DNA of 64,000 nucleotides from Pseudomonas viridiflava (GTDB lineage: Bacteria; Pseudomonadota; Gammaproteobacteria; Pseudomonadales; Pseudomonadaceae). The notes beneath the pieces are model-generated. The model made no database searches, was not told the origin of the DNA, and saw nothing but the letters and a program-made list of their open reading frames with translations. Location: assembly GCF_900589395.1 (NCBI RefSeq), contig NZ_UUIS01000008.1, positions 79,017 through 143,016 on the forward strand, in the 5' to 3' direction. The position numbers and the translations under genes are program-made. Every line of letters starts with the position of its first letter. The first letter of the stretch is position 1. Of the stretch, positions 19,334 through 28,048 are shown one piece after another.

Positions 19334-19693
19334 ATGACCGAGCTGATGAATGCCCGTTTGATCGACACGTGCCCTACACACGCCTGGGTAGACGTGTGCG
19401 CCGTGGACGACATTGATGAAGAAGACGTACTGCGCTTCGACCACGCCCAGCGCACCTACGCCATCTACCGTTCGGCCGACAGTGCGTTCTTTGCCACCGA
19501 CGGCCTGTGCAGCCATGAGGCGATCCATCTGGCTGACGGCCTGGTGATGGACCACGTCATCGAATGCCCCAAGCACAACGGGCGTTTCGACTACCGCACC
19601 GGCAAGGCCCTGGGCGCGCCGGTGTGCGTCAACCTCAAGACCTACCCGGTGCGCATTGAGGCAGGTCGCGTACAACTGGCGACAGAAGCGTAA
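19334..19693 (+). CDS. MocE-type Rieske [2Fe-2S] ferredoxin
   Basis: 119 residues. Rieske ligands are Cys59-His61 (CSHE) and Cys78-His81 (CPKH), 16 residues apart, in the order seen in MocE and other small Rieske ferredoxins. It carries electrons from the reductase encoded next to the membrane oxygenase encoded before. The spacing of 38 and 42 bp to its neighbours fits one operon. Confidence 0.9.
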   Translation: MTELMNARLIDTCPTHAWVDVCAVDDIDEEDVLRFDHAQRTYAIYRSADSAFFATDGLCSHEAIHLADGLVMDHVIECPKHNGRFDYRTGKALGAPVCVNLKTYPVRIEAGRVQLATEA

Positions 19694-19735
19694 AGGTATC
19701 CGTCGCTGCACGACCTTCCATTCGAGAACACTGCC

Positions 19736-20986
19736 ATGACTTCTGATACTGCACCCATGATCATCATCGGCGCCGGGCATGCCGGTGGCCGGGCGGCGCT
19801 GACCCTGCGCGCCGAAGGCTATACCGGCCCGCTGATACTGATTGGCGACGAACCTCACCTGCCCTATGAACGCCCGCCACTGTCCAAAGGCCTGCTGCAA
19901 GGCCAGGTGACGCTCGGGGACTTCAGCCTGTGCCAGGCGGCGCACTTGACCGAACTGGGTATCCAGCACCTCAGCGGCCAGCGTGTGGTGCGCCTGGCGC
20001 CGGCGCAGCATCGCCTGCACCTGGCCGATGGCCGGGTACTCGACTACCAGCGCTTGCTGCTGGCCACCGGCGGCCAGGTGCGACGCCTGGCGCAAGTGCC
20101 GACACATTTTGCCAACGTGCTGTACCTGCGCACCCATGAGGATGCCGAGCGCCTGCGCGAGCAATTGCTCCCGGGCGCCCGCGTGGTAATCGTCGGCGGC
20201 GGTTTTATCGGTCTGGAGGTGGCCGCCAGCGCCCGTCAGGCCGGGTGCACGGTGACCCTGCTCGAAGCCGGGCCACGGCTGGCCGGGCGCGTGGTGTCAC
20301 CCAGGCTGTCCGCAGCGTTGCTGTATCTGCACCGTGAGCATGGCGTCGAGGTGCATCTTGATACCGGTTTGCAGGACGTTTCGGGCCAACAGCAGGTCGA
20401 ATGGGTGCAACTGGCCGACGGCACATGGCTGCCCTGCGATGTGCTGGTGGTGGGCATCGGCATCCAGCCGGCGGTGGAACTGGCACGCGAGGCCGGCCTG
20501 GACGTGGGCCAGGGCATCCGTGTCGATGAGTGCCTGCGCGCCAGTGCCCCGGACATGTTCGTGGCCGGGGATGCCTGCGAGTTTCGCCTGCACCCGGCGG
20601 GCGACTTCCAGCGCCAGGAAACCTGGCGCAACGCCGAGGACCAGGGCCGTCATGCGGCGTTGAACATGCTGGGGGCCAACCAGCCGTTCCGGGGCGTGCC
20701 GTACTTCTGGTCCGATCAGTATGACTGGAGCCTGCAAAGCGTCGGCAGCCCGCACGCCGGCACACCGTCGGCCCAGCGCGATTTGCCGGATGGCGGTTTT
20801 CTGCAGTTCTACCTGGATGCCGAACAATGCCTGCAAGGCGCCAGCGGCTGGGCCTCCGGCAACGCCATTGCCAGGGACATCAAGCTCTGCGAACGGCTGA
20901 TCGACGCTCGCGTGCCATTGGACCGCAAGGCACTGGCCGACTCTGGCGCCTCCCTCAAACACCTGCTCAGGACAGCCCATGCGTGA
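19736..20986 (+). CDS. NAD(P)H:ferredoxin reductase, FAD-dependent (MocF-like)
   Basis: 416 residues. An N-terminal FAD loop IIIGAGHAGGRAAL, a second dinucleotide loop VVIVGGGFIGLEVAA near residue 143 and the FAD-binding FVAGDACEF near 275 mark the rubredoxin/putidaredoxin reductase class. The block LPYERPPLSKGLL is typical. It is the expected electron entry to the Rieske protein. Its end overlaps the following TIM-barrel gene by 8 bp, so the two are translationally coupled. Confidence 0.9.
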   Translation: MTSDTAPMIIIGAGHAGGRAALTLRAEGYTGPLILIGDEPHLPYERPPLSKGLLQGQVTLGDFSLCQAAHLTELGIQHLSGQRVVRLAPAQHRLHLADGRVLDYQRLLLATGGQVRRLAQVPTHFANVLYLRTHEDAERLREQLLPGARVVIVGGGFIGLEVAASARQAGCTVTLLEAGPRLAGRVVSPRLSAALLYLHREHGVEVHLDTGLQDVSGQQQVEWVQLADGTWLPCDVLVVGIGIQPAVELAREAGLDVGQGIRVDECLRASAPDMFVAGDACEFRLHPAGDFQRQETWRNAEDQGRHAALNMLGANQPFRGVPYFWSDQYDWSLQSVGSPHAGTPSAQRDLPDGGFLQFYLDAEQCLQGASGWASGNAIARDIKLCERLIDARVPLDRKALADSGASLKHLLRTAHA

Positions 20987-21821
20987 CTTTCTGGTGTTCC
21001 AATCCTTGTGGGCCATGCAGGATCACCACGGCCACAACCGGTTACCGGTCGAGGCCCAGCTGGAATGCATTGCCGCTGCCGGCTTCGATGGTTTTACCGA
21101 TCATTTCTGGGTACCTGCCCACGTCCAGCGCTTGTCGGCGGCGGCCAAAGGGCTGGGCCTGCAGATCGAAGGCCAACTGTTCCCACGCACCCGTGACGAC
21201 CTCGCCCGGGCGCTGGACGCCATTGCTCCGCAGGGTTGCCATCACCTGACCCTGCAGGCCGATGTGCGCCCGCACACCCTGGCCGAAGCGGTGAGCCTGA
21301 TTGAAAGCTGGTTGCGCCTGGCCGAGCAGGTGGACTTTCCGGTGCTGCTGGAAACCCACCGCTACCGAATCACCAACGACCTGCCCTTCACCCTCGACCT
21401 GCTGCGCGAACTGCCCGACCTCAAGCTGCTGGCCGACCTGTCGCACTATGTGGCCGGGCGCGAGATTCCGGTGCCACTGGCGGCCGACGACCAGCAGCAA
21501 CTGCACGCGATCCTGGCCCGCAGCTGGGGCTTTCATGGTCGGGTGGCCAGCTGCGAACAGGTGCAGGTCGGTCTACAGTTTGCGCAGCACCGACCCTACG
21601 TCGAGATGTTTCTCGACTTGTGGCGGCACGGCATCCAGGACTGGCTGGCCAGGCCGGCCAGCGCCGGCACCAGCCTGTCATTCACCTGCGAACTCGGCCC
21701 GCCACCCTATGCCATCACCGATGCCGACGGCCTGGAACTGACCGACCGCTGGGCCGAATCCTTGCAACTCAAGGACTGGATCCGCCAGGTGTGGGCGCAG
21801 TGCACAACTGACACGAATTGA
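20979..21821 (+). CDS. Sugar phosphate isomerase/epimerase-like TIM-barrel protein (copy 1)
   Basis: 280 residues of the AP-endonuclease-2/IolE-type barrel. Likely metal ligands sit in LLETHRYRIT (Glu/His), LLADLSHYV (Asp/His) and FTCELGPPPYA (Glu). It is the fourth gene of the oxygenase operon, overlapping the reductase by 8 bp. It probably dehydrates or isomerises the product of the oxygenase step. It is only distantly similar to the second barrel protein at 24886-25809. Confidence 0.75.
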   Translation: MRDFLVFQSLWAMQDHHGHNRLPVEAQLECIAAAGFDGFTDHFWVPAHVQRLSAAAKGLGLQIEGQLFPRTRDDLARALDAIAPQGCHHLTLQADVRPHTLAEAVSLIESWLRLAEQVDFPVLLETHRYRITNDLPFTLDLLRELPDLKLLADLSHYVAGREIPVPLAADDQQQLHAILARSWGFHGRVASCEQVQVGLQFAQHRPYVEMFLDLWRHGIQDWLARPASAGTSLSFTCELGPPPYAITDADGLELTDRWAESLQLKDWIRQVWAQCTTDTN

Positions 21822-21918
21822 CCCCCGCCAGCGAAACCTGCGCAGGCCATTGTTTGTCATGAGTTTAATCGTCGATAAAATCAGTCAGTCAATTTGTGCT
21901 TGAGAGGCTGCTTACCGA

Positions 21919-23544
21919 CTACGCCGCCTCATCCCCCGGCATCGGATCAAAGCTGTCGGCGCGGGCGGCCCGCCACATGCGCTCGTAGAATTCACCGCGA
22001 ACCTGGTCGGCCAGCAATTCACCGGGCTTGAGAAACACATGCATCTGCGAAAACAGCTTGACCTCGGTGGCCGACATACGCCGCACCAGGTGGCGCGCCG
22101 TCAGTTGCGAGGGGTGGGTCAGGCCGGCGGCGGCAAGCATCTCGGCCAGGGCCTTCAAGGTGCTGCGGTGGAAGTTATAGACCCGCGTGGCCTTGTCCTC
22201 GACCACCAGGGCGCGCTGGCGCAGCGGGTCTTGCGTGGCCACGCCCGTGGGGCATTTGTTGGTGTGGCACGATTGCGACTGAATGCAGCCAATCGCAAAC
22301 ATGAAGCCGCGCGCGGCGTTGGCCCAGTCGGCGCCGATGGCCATCAGGCTGGCGATGTCGAAGGCGCTGATCACCTTGCCGCTGGCGCCCAGCTTGATCT
22401 TGTCGCGCAGGTTGATACCCACCAGCGTGTTGTGCACGAACAGCAAGCCTTCGCGCATCGGCACGCCGAGGTGGTCAGTGAACTCAACCGGTGCGGCCCC
22501 CGTACCGCCTTCGGCACCGTCGATGACGATGAAGTCCGGCAGGATGCCGCTTTCCAGCATCGCCTTGGCAATGCCCATGAACTCCCACGGGTGACCCAGG
22601 CACAGCTTGAAGCCCACCGGCTTGCCACCGGACAGCTCACGCAGGCGGGCCACGAACTGCATCAGTTGCAGCGGGGTATTGAAAGCGCTGTGGCACGACG
22701 GCGAGATACAGTCTTCACCCATCGGGACGCCACGGGTACTGGCGATTTCCTGGGTGACCTTGTGCTTGGGCAGGATGCCGCCGTGGCCAGGCTTGGCGCC
22801 CTGGCTCAGCTTGATCTCGATCATTTTCACCTGCGGGTCACTGGCCTGCAGGGCGAACTTTTCAGGGTCGAAGCGCCCGTCGGCAGTGCGGCAGCCGAAA
22901 TAGCCGCTGCCCAACTCCCAGGTCAGGTCACCGCCATGTTCGCGGTGATAAGGGCTGATGCTGCCCTCCCCGGTGTCATGGGCAAAATGACCCATTTTTG
23001 CGCCCTTGTTCAAGGCCCGGATGGCATTGGCGCTGAGCGAGCCAAAGCTCATCGCCGAGATATTGAACACCGACGCCGAGTACGGCTGGGTGCACTGCGG
23101 GCCGCCGATCTCGACCCTGAAATGCTCAGGGTCGTTCAAGGGCGCCGGGCGCATGGAATGGCTGATGAATTCGTAGCCGGTCTCGTAGACGTTCATCAGG
23201 GTGCCGAACGGCTTGTCCGAGGCTTCGCTCTTGGCCCGCGAGTACACCAGCGCGCGCTGGGCGCGGGAAAACGGCGTCGCTTCCGAGTCGGCTTCCAGCA
23301 GGTACTGGCGAATCTCCGGACGAATGCCTTCGATCAGGTAGCGGATGTTGCCCAGGATCGGGTAATTGCGGCGCACCGCATGACGCGACTGCAACAGGTC
23401 GAACACACCCAGCAGGCTCAGGGCGCCAAAGACCAGGGTGAAGGGCCAGAGCCACTCGTGTTGCAGCACGAACGGCAGCGTGGCCAGCGTGAACAGCACA
23501 CAACCGACGAAAAAGGCGTAGCGGCTCAGCAAAGACAGACTCAT
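21919..23544 (-). CDS. FMN-binding glutamate synthase-family membrane protein
   Basis: 541 residues. Two N-terminal membrane helices precede a complete glutamate synthase FMN/synthase domain (from about residue 150), with ISAMSFGSLS, EIKLSQGAKPGHGG, DGAEGGTGAAP and a Cys cluster CIQSQSCHTNKC that fits the 3Fe-4S site. No glutaminase domain is present, so it cannot itself release ammonia from glutamine. These stand-alone proteins have no settled function. It lies within the moc-like region on the opposite strand and may not be part of that pathway. Confidence 0.85.
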   Translation of the reverse strand: MSLSLLSRYAFFVGCVLFTLATLPFVLQHEWLWPFTLVFGALSLLGVFDLLQSRHAVRRNYPILGNIRYLIEGIRPEIRQYLLEADSEATPFSRAQRALVYSRAKSEASDKPFGTLMNVYETGYEFISHSMRPAPLNDPEHFRVEIGGPQCTQPYSASVFNISAMSFGSLSANAIRALNKGAKMGHFAHDTGEGSISPYHREHGGDLTWELGSGYFGCRTADGRFDPEKFALQASDPQVKMIEIKLSQGAKPGHGGILPKHKVTQEIASTRGVPMGEDCISPSCHSAFNTPLQLMQFVARLRELSGGKPVGFKLCLGHPWEFMGIAKAMLESGILPDFIVIDGAEGGTGAAPVEFTDHLGVPMREGLLFVHNTLVGINLRDKIKLGASGKVISAFDIASLMAIGADWANAARGFMFAIGCIQSQSCHTNKCPTGVATQDPLRQRALVVEDKATRVYNFHRSTLKALAEMLAAAGLTHPSQLTARHLVRRMSATEVKLFSQMHVFLKPGELLADQVRGEFYERMWRAARADSFDPMPGDEAA

Positions 23545-23648
23545 GGGATTTCCTTATGGCATGGCACGGTCATGGCCACATTACCTTCAAATGGAGGGTG
23601 TCTGCATGTACATGAAGCTCATTCCCACAGGTTTTATGGCAGCCTGCA

Positions 23649-23671
23649 TTCGCGACCCTTGGTCGCTCCTA
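23649..23671. repeat. Solitary short REP palindrome
   Basis: GCGACC-CTT-GGTCGC hairpin with flanking TTC and TCC, the TTCGCGACCgTTGGTCGCTCC family that recurs at 35107, 42487 and 53776-53865. Confidence 0.6.
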
Positions 23672-23696
23672 CGATAATTGCGTGCCGCCCCCTATC

Positions 23697-24749
23697 TCAG
23701 GCACTTTCCGGCACGTCGATCTGGATCGGCAACAGGCAGATGTCCGATTCATCGGGTGCCTTGATCGCGGCCTGCACCAAGCGGCTGATGGTCGCCTGCG
23801 CAAGGGCTTCGACCGGGTGTGACAGCACGGCGTCGAGCACACCTTCACGCAGGGCAGCCCGGGTAAGCGGGGTCAGGTCGTGGCAGACCACCACCGGCCG
23901 GACGGCCTGCCGGGCCTTGTATTCACGCAACGCCTTGATCACCCCCTCGATACCGCCGCCGCCCACGTACAGCCCGGCCAGTCCAGGCTCACTGGTCAGT
24001 AAATCCAGTGTACCGGCATAGGCGAAGGCCGCGTCTTCCAGGGTCAGGCGCGTGGCCAGCAGCTCCCAGTCGGCGCCCTGCTCGGCGAGGGCCGAGCGAA
24101 AACTCAGTTCGCACAGTTCCTGGCATTGAAAACGCTGGGTGCCAACCATCACCGCCACGGCGCCGGGTTGCCGGGCCAGGCGGGTGATGAACCAGGCCGC
24201 CGTACGGCCCATGCGCCGGTTATCGACCCCCACATACCCGGCGCCCGCCGCCGCGCTCAATTGCGAAACCATGGCAATCACCGGCAGGCCGGCGGCGCGC
24301 AGGTGTGCCACTGCTGCCGCCACAGCCGGGTGGTCGGCAGCGACCACGCCCAAGGCATCGATTTCATGTTGCAGGGCCAGAATGCGCTCGGCCGTGGCGG
24401 CCGGGTCCAGATCGTCAATGTAGCCGACCATCACGCGCACCTGGGCGCGCACGCTGGCGGCGGCGGCATCGGTCAGCGCCTTGGCCAGCCCCTGATAGAA
24501 CGCCACGCCGCGCTTTTGCAGCAACAGGCCGATGCGCACCACCGGCCGGTGCTGCAACAGGCGCTGCTCGATCACATTGCGCCCGTAAAAGCCCAGTTGC
24601 GCGGCCGCCTCGGCAATGCGCTGGGCGGTGTCGGCGCGCACGTTGGCGCGCAGGCTCATGACCCGGTCCACGGTTGACACACTGACGCCGGCGGCCTTGG
24701 CCACATCTTCGAGCGTGGCACGACGGGCAGGTACGCGCGGTTCTGACAT
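23697..24749 (-). CDS. LacI-family regulator (copy 2)
   Basis: 350 residues. Helix-turn-helix TLEDVAKAAGVSVSTVDRVM at the N-terminus, then a sugar-binding-type effector domain. It is a paralog of the LacI gene at 16526-17572. It is divergent from the second TIM-barrel and MocA-like genes; the 136-bp gap between them contains a direct repeat GACAGGTTAT/GACAGGTAAT (24776-24796) that could be its operator or promoter region. Confidence 0.85.
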   Translation of the reverse strand: MSEPRVPARRATLEDVAKAAGVSVSTVDRVMSLRANVRADTAQRIAEAAAQLGFYGRNVIEQRLLQHRPVVRIGLLLQKRGVAFYQGLAKALTDAAAASVRAQVRVMVGYIDDLDPAATAERILALQHEIDALGVVAADHPAVAAAVAHLRAAGLPVIAMVSQLSAAAGAGYVGVDNRRMGRTAAWFITRLARQPGAVAVMVGTQRFQCQELCELSFRSALAEQGADWELLATRLTLEDAAFAYAGTLDLLTSEPGLAGLYVGGGGIEGVIKALREYKARQAVRPVVVCHDLTPLTRAALREGVLDAVLSHPVEALAQATISRLVQAAIKAPDESDICLLPIQIDVPESA

Positions 24750-24885
24750 GAAATGGTATCTCTTGGCAGCGGGTTGACAGGTTATGACAGGTAATGCCCA
24801 ACGACTATAGCAACCCCGTTACCCGTGTCGCAGGATTGTTGCGGGCCACCCACATCGGCTGACAACAACAATCAAGGAGCCTTTC

Positions 24886-25809
24886 ATGACCCTGCACATC
24901 TGCACCGCACCCTGCTGCTGGGGCGTCGACGACCCCAAGAATCCGCACTTGCCGCCGTGGCGCCAGGTCCTGGCTGAAGCGGCCCAGGCAGGCTATCGCG
25001 GCATTGAGCTGGGCCCCTACGGCTACCTGCCACTGGACGCCGGACAGGTCAGTGCGACCCTTCAGGCTAACGGTCTGCATATGGTGGCCGGGACTGTTTT
25101 CGATAACCTGGTGGCGCCGGCCAATCTGCCCAGCCTGTTGCAGCAGACCCATGACATCTGCGCCCTGCTCAAGCAGTTGCCACAGGTCGATCCCGAACCC
25201 GGCCAGCACTACGCCGCGCCTTACCTGGTGGTCATCGACTGGGGCCATGAAGCCCGCGATTACGCCGCTGGCCATTCGGCCCAGGCCCAGCGCCTGGCCC
25301 CCGAAGACTGGCGAGCGATGATCAGCCACATCCGCGCCATCGCCGAACTGTCCTGGCGCGAATACGGCGTGCGCACCGTGGTGCACCCCCACGCTGGCGG
25401 GCATATCGAATTTGCCGATGAACTGGCGCAACTGGTGCAAGACATTCCCGCCGACGTCGCCGGCCTGTGCCTGGACACCGGGCATCTGTACTACGCCGGC
25501 ATGGACCCGGTGGCGACCCTGCGCCAGTACGCTGATCGCCTGGACTACATCCACTTCAAGGACATCGACCCGACCGTGTTCGAACAAGTGCTGGGCGAGC
25601 GCATTCGCTTTTTCGACGCCTGTGCCAGGGGCGTGATGTGCCCGATCGGCCAGGGCTGTATCGACTATCCCGCACTACGCGCACTGCTTGACGAGTCGGG
25701 CTACGCCGGCTGCATCACCGTCGAGCAGGAGCGCGACCCGCGCAATGCCGCCGGCGTCCTGCATGACGTTTCGGCCAGCCGCCAGTGGCTGGCCGCAGCC
25801 GGCTTCTGA
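24886..25809 (+). CDS. MocC/IolE-like TIM-barrel isomerase or dehydratase (copy 2)
   Basis: 307 residues with the sugar phosphate isomerase/epimerase barrel. The MocC-type opening CTAPCCWGVDDPKNPHLPPWRQVLAEAAQAGYRGIELGPYGY and the metal-binding stretches VVHPHAGGHIEF, CLDTGHLYYAG, YIHFKDID and TVEQERDP are all present. MocC and IolE act on scyllo-inosamine or inosose derivatives. AAGGAG precedes the ATG. It is followed 24 bp later by the MocA-like dehydrogenase, so the two form an operon. Confidence 0.85.
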   Translation: MTLHICTAPCCWGVDDPKNPHLPPWRQVLAEAAQAGYRGIELGPYGYLPLDAGQVSATLQANGLHMVAGTVFDNLVAPANLPSLLQQTHDICALLKQLPQVDPEPGQHYAAPYLVVIDWGHEARDYAAGHSAQAQRLAPEDWRAMISHIRAIAELSWREYGVRTVVHPHAGGHIEFADELAQLVQDIPADVAGLCLDTGHLYYAGMDPVATLRQYADRLDYIHFKDIDPTVFEQVLGERIRFFDACARGVMCPIGQGCIDYPALRALLDESGYAGCITVEQERDPRNAAGVLHDVSASRQWLAAAGF

Positions 25810-25833
25810 CCCTCTCGCACAAGGAAAGCTTTG

Positions 25834-26994
25834 ATGATCAATGGCAGCAAACGTATTGCCCGGCCGCTGCGCTGGGCCATGGTCGGCGGCGGGCAGAACA
25901 GCCAGATCGGCTACATTCATCGCTCGGCCGCCCTGCGCGACCGGTCTTTTGCGCTGGTGGCCGGTGCTTTCGACATCGACCCGCAACGCGGCCGCGATTT
26001 CGGTGTGCAACTGGGTGTCGACCCCGAGCGCTGCTACCCGGACTACCGCCGCCTGTTCGAGGCCGAAGCACAAAGGCCCGACGGCATCGAGGCGGTGTCG
26101 GTGGCCACTCCCAACGGTACGCATTTCGAGATCACCCGTGCCGCCTTGCTGGCCGGGCTGCATGTGGTCTGCGAAAAACCCCTGTGCTTTACCGTCGCCG
26201 AGGCTGAAGCGCTGCGCGAGCTGGCCACCCGGCATCAGCGGGTCGTGGGCGTGACCTACGGCTATGCCGGGCACCAGTTGATCGAGCAGGCACGGGAAAT
26301 GATCGCGCAAGGCGATCTGGGCGAGATCCGCATGGTGCACATGCAGTTCGCCCACGGCTTTCATAGCCAGGCAGCGGATAGCCAGAGTGCGTCGGCGCAA
26401 TGGCGGGTCGACCCCAAGGTGGCGGGACCCAGCTATGTGCTGGGCGATGTCGGCACGCACCCTTTGTACCTGTCCCACGTCATGCTGCCGGACCTGAAGA
26501 TCGAGCGGCTGCTGTGTACCCGTCAGAGCTTCGTCAAGAGCCGTGCGCCGCTGGAGGACAACGCTTACACGCTGATGCAGTACGCCGGCGGCGCGATGGG
26601 CACGGTCTGGTCCAGCGCGGTGAATGCCGGCTCCATGCATGGCCAGTTGATCCGTGTCATCGGTTCACGGGCCAGCCTGCAATGGTGGGACGAGCGCCCC
26701 AACCAGCTGTCGTTCGAAATCCAGGGACAGCCGGCGCAGGTGCTGGAGCGTGGCATGGGCTACCTGCACGCCAATGCCGTGCTCGATGATCGCATCGGCG
26801 CCGGCCATCCCGAAGGGCTCTTCGAAGCCTGGTCCAATCTTTATTATCGTTTCGCCCTGGCCATGGACGCCGCCGACCGGGGCGAACCGGCGCCGCTGCG
26901 CTACCCGGATATCGATGCCGGAGTCGAGGGCGTGCGTTGGGTCGAACGGTGCGTGCAGTCGGCCGATGCCGGCGGGGTGTGGGTCGATTATTGA
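25834..26994 (+). CDS. Gfo/Idh/MocA-family oxidoreductase
   Basis: 386 residues. The N-terminal NAD(P)-binding loop MVGGGQNSQIGYIHRSA, the conserved CEKPLC (Lys) near residue 112 and DVGTHPLYLS (Asp/His catalytic pair) are in family order. This group oxidises inositols, inosamines and sugars. The GGGQNSQIG variant is typical of the larger 370-390 residue subgroup. AGGAAAG lies before the ATG at 25834; TTG 25831 is possible. Its 3' end overlaps the convergent M42 gene by 7 bp. Confidence 0.88.
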   Translation: MINGSKRIARPLRWAMVGGGQNSQIGYIHRSAALRDRSFALVAGAFDIDPQRGRDFGVQLGVDPERCYPDYRRLFEAEAQRPDGIEAVSVATPNGTHFEITRAALLAGLHVVCEKPLCFTVAEAEALRELATRHQRVVGVTYGYAGHQLIEQAREMIAQGDLGEIRMVHMQFAHGFHSQAADSQSASAQWRVDPKVAGPSYVLGDVGTHPLYLSHVMLPDLKIERLLCTRQSFVKSRAPLEDNAYTLMQYAGGAMGTVWSSAVNAGSMHGQLIRVIGSRASLQWWDERPNQLSFEIQGQPAQVLERGMGYLHANAVLDDRIGAGHPEGLFEAWSNLYYRFALAMDAADRGEPAPLRYPDIDAGVEGVRWVERCVQSADAGGVWVDY

Positions 26995-28043
26995 GCCGGC
27001 CTGTCGCTGAGCAGGCACACCAGCGTGCGGGCGCAGGCCTGGATGCCTTCGTCCAGCACGATTTCGAAACCATGGGTGTTTTCGGTCGGGATGGCAATGC
27101 AGCCGGCCCGGCCGAGGGCGCCGCTGCCGAGGATGGCGCTGGCATCGGAGGCAAACTCCACCAGCAAGGCAACCTGGGCGGTGTAGCCTGCCTGGCGGGT
27201 CGCCTCGATCAGCCGGTCGGTGACGGCGCGGCTGTAGTGGCCCTTCTGATCGCCGGCCACCACAATCGGGTCGGCCTTCAGGAATGTGCCGTATTCGGCC
27301 ACCACCGGGCCGACCTCCACCGCAATGGCCGTTCGGCACGGCAGGTGATGCGCCGCAAACAACGCGCCGGCGTTGGTCTCCTCTTCCTGGCTGGTAAAGG
27401 CAACGTACAGGTCGCCTGAAAGGTGCTCGCGGCACTGCGCCAGTTGTTCGGCGGCCTGGAGCACTGCCACCACCGGCGCACGGTCATCGAGAAAGTGTGC
27501 TGCCGTGCAGTCGACCAGCCTGAACGGCCGCCGCCAGTGCTGGCTCAGCACCACCCGCGTGCCGGGCCGTACGCCCGCCTCGGCCAGTTGCGACGCCGAG
27601 CGCCGGGTGACCACGTGCACGTCGTCCCAGTGCACATTGCCCTGGTTCACATCCGCCCCCTGGGACGACTGGGCGCTCTGGTGCATGCTGCCAAACGACA
27701 GCACCCCGGGCAGCACCTGGTGGTCGCCCATGATGTCCACCGGGCACATACCAAAGTTGACCGGATTGGCGCCGCCAAGGGCGACGACCTGCAAGGTGCC
27801 GTCGTCTTCGATGCGCTTGACCGCCATGGCGATCTCGTCGAGGTGGGCCATCAGCAGCGTGGCCTCGCCCGGCTCGCCCTGACGGGTGCTGCGCAACAGG
27901 CCGATGAGGTTGCCGGCATCGTCGACCCAGGTCTGGTCACAATACGTGCGCAACGCTGACTCACACAGGTCACGCACCTCGGTCTCTTCACCGCCCGGCC
28001 CTCGGGCGTACAACAGTTTTTCCAGCCATTGGCTTGAGTTCAT
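26988..28043 (-). CDS. M42-family metallopeptidase (glutamyl aminopeptidase-like)
   Basis: 351 residues from the ATG at 28043 (AGGAG nine bases upstream). M42 hallmarks are LMAHLDEIAM (metal His and Asp), FLDDRAPVVA, TSQEEETNAGA (catalytic Glu pair), AIAVEVGP where Asp is usual, and NTHGFEIV (metal His). M42 enzymes are cytosolic di-zinc aminopeptidases. Substitution in the fifth position and the context suggest an unusual substrate, perhaps an amide or amino-acyl conjugate. It is followed by the DUF72 gene on the same strand. Confidence 0.8.
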   Translation of the reverse strand: MNSSQWLEKLLYARGPGGEETEVRDLCESALRTYCDQTWVDDAGNLIGLLRSTRQGEPGEATLLMAHLDEIAMAVKRIEDDGTLQVVALGGANPVNFGMCPVDIMGDHQVLPGVLSFGSMHQSAQSSQGADVNQGNVHWDDVHVVTRRSASQLAEAGVRPGTRVVLSQHWRRPFRLVDCTAAHFLDDRAPVVAVLQAAEQLAQCREHLSGDLYVAFTSQEEETNAGALFAAHHLPCRTAIAVEVGPVVAEYGTFLKADPIVVAGDQKGHYSRAVTDRLIEATRQAGYTAQVALLVEFASDASAILGSGALGRAGCIAIPTENTHGFEIVLDEGIQACARTLVCLLSDRPAQ

Positions 28044-28048
28044 GCCAG

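Noticed and set aside
22039..24021. 660-codon plus-strand frame across the glutamate synthase-like and LacI genes
   Set aside because: It lies antisense to two genes with clear motifs and has no recognisable domain or ribosome site.
24774..24811. TTGACA and TATAGC as a promoter for the MocC-like gene
   Set aside because: The two boxes are 26 bp apart, too far for a sigma70 promoter. The nearby direct repeat is noted only as a possible operator.
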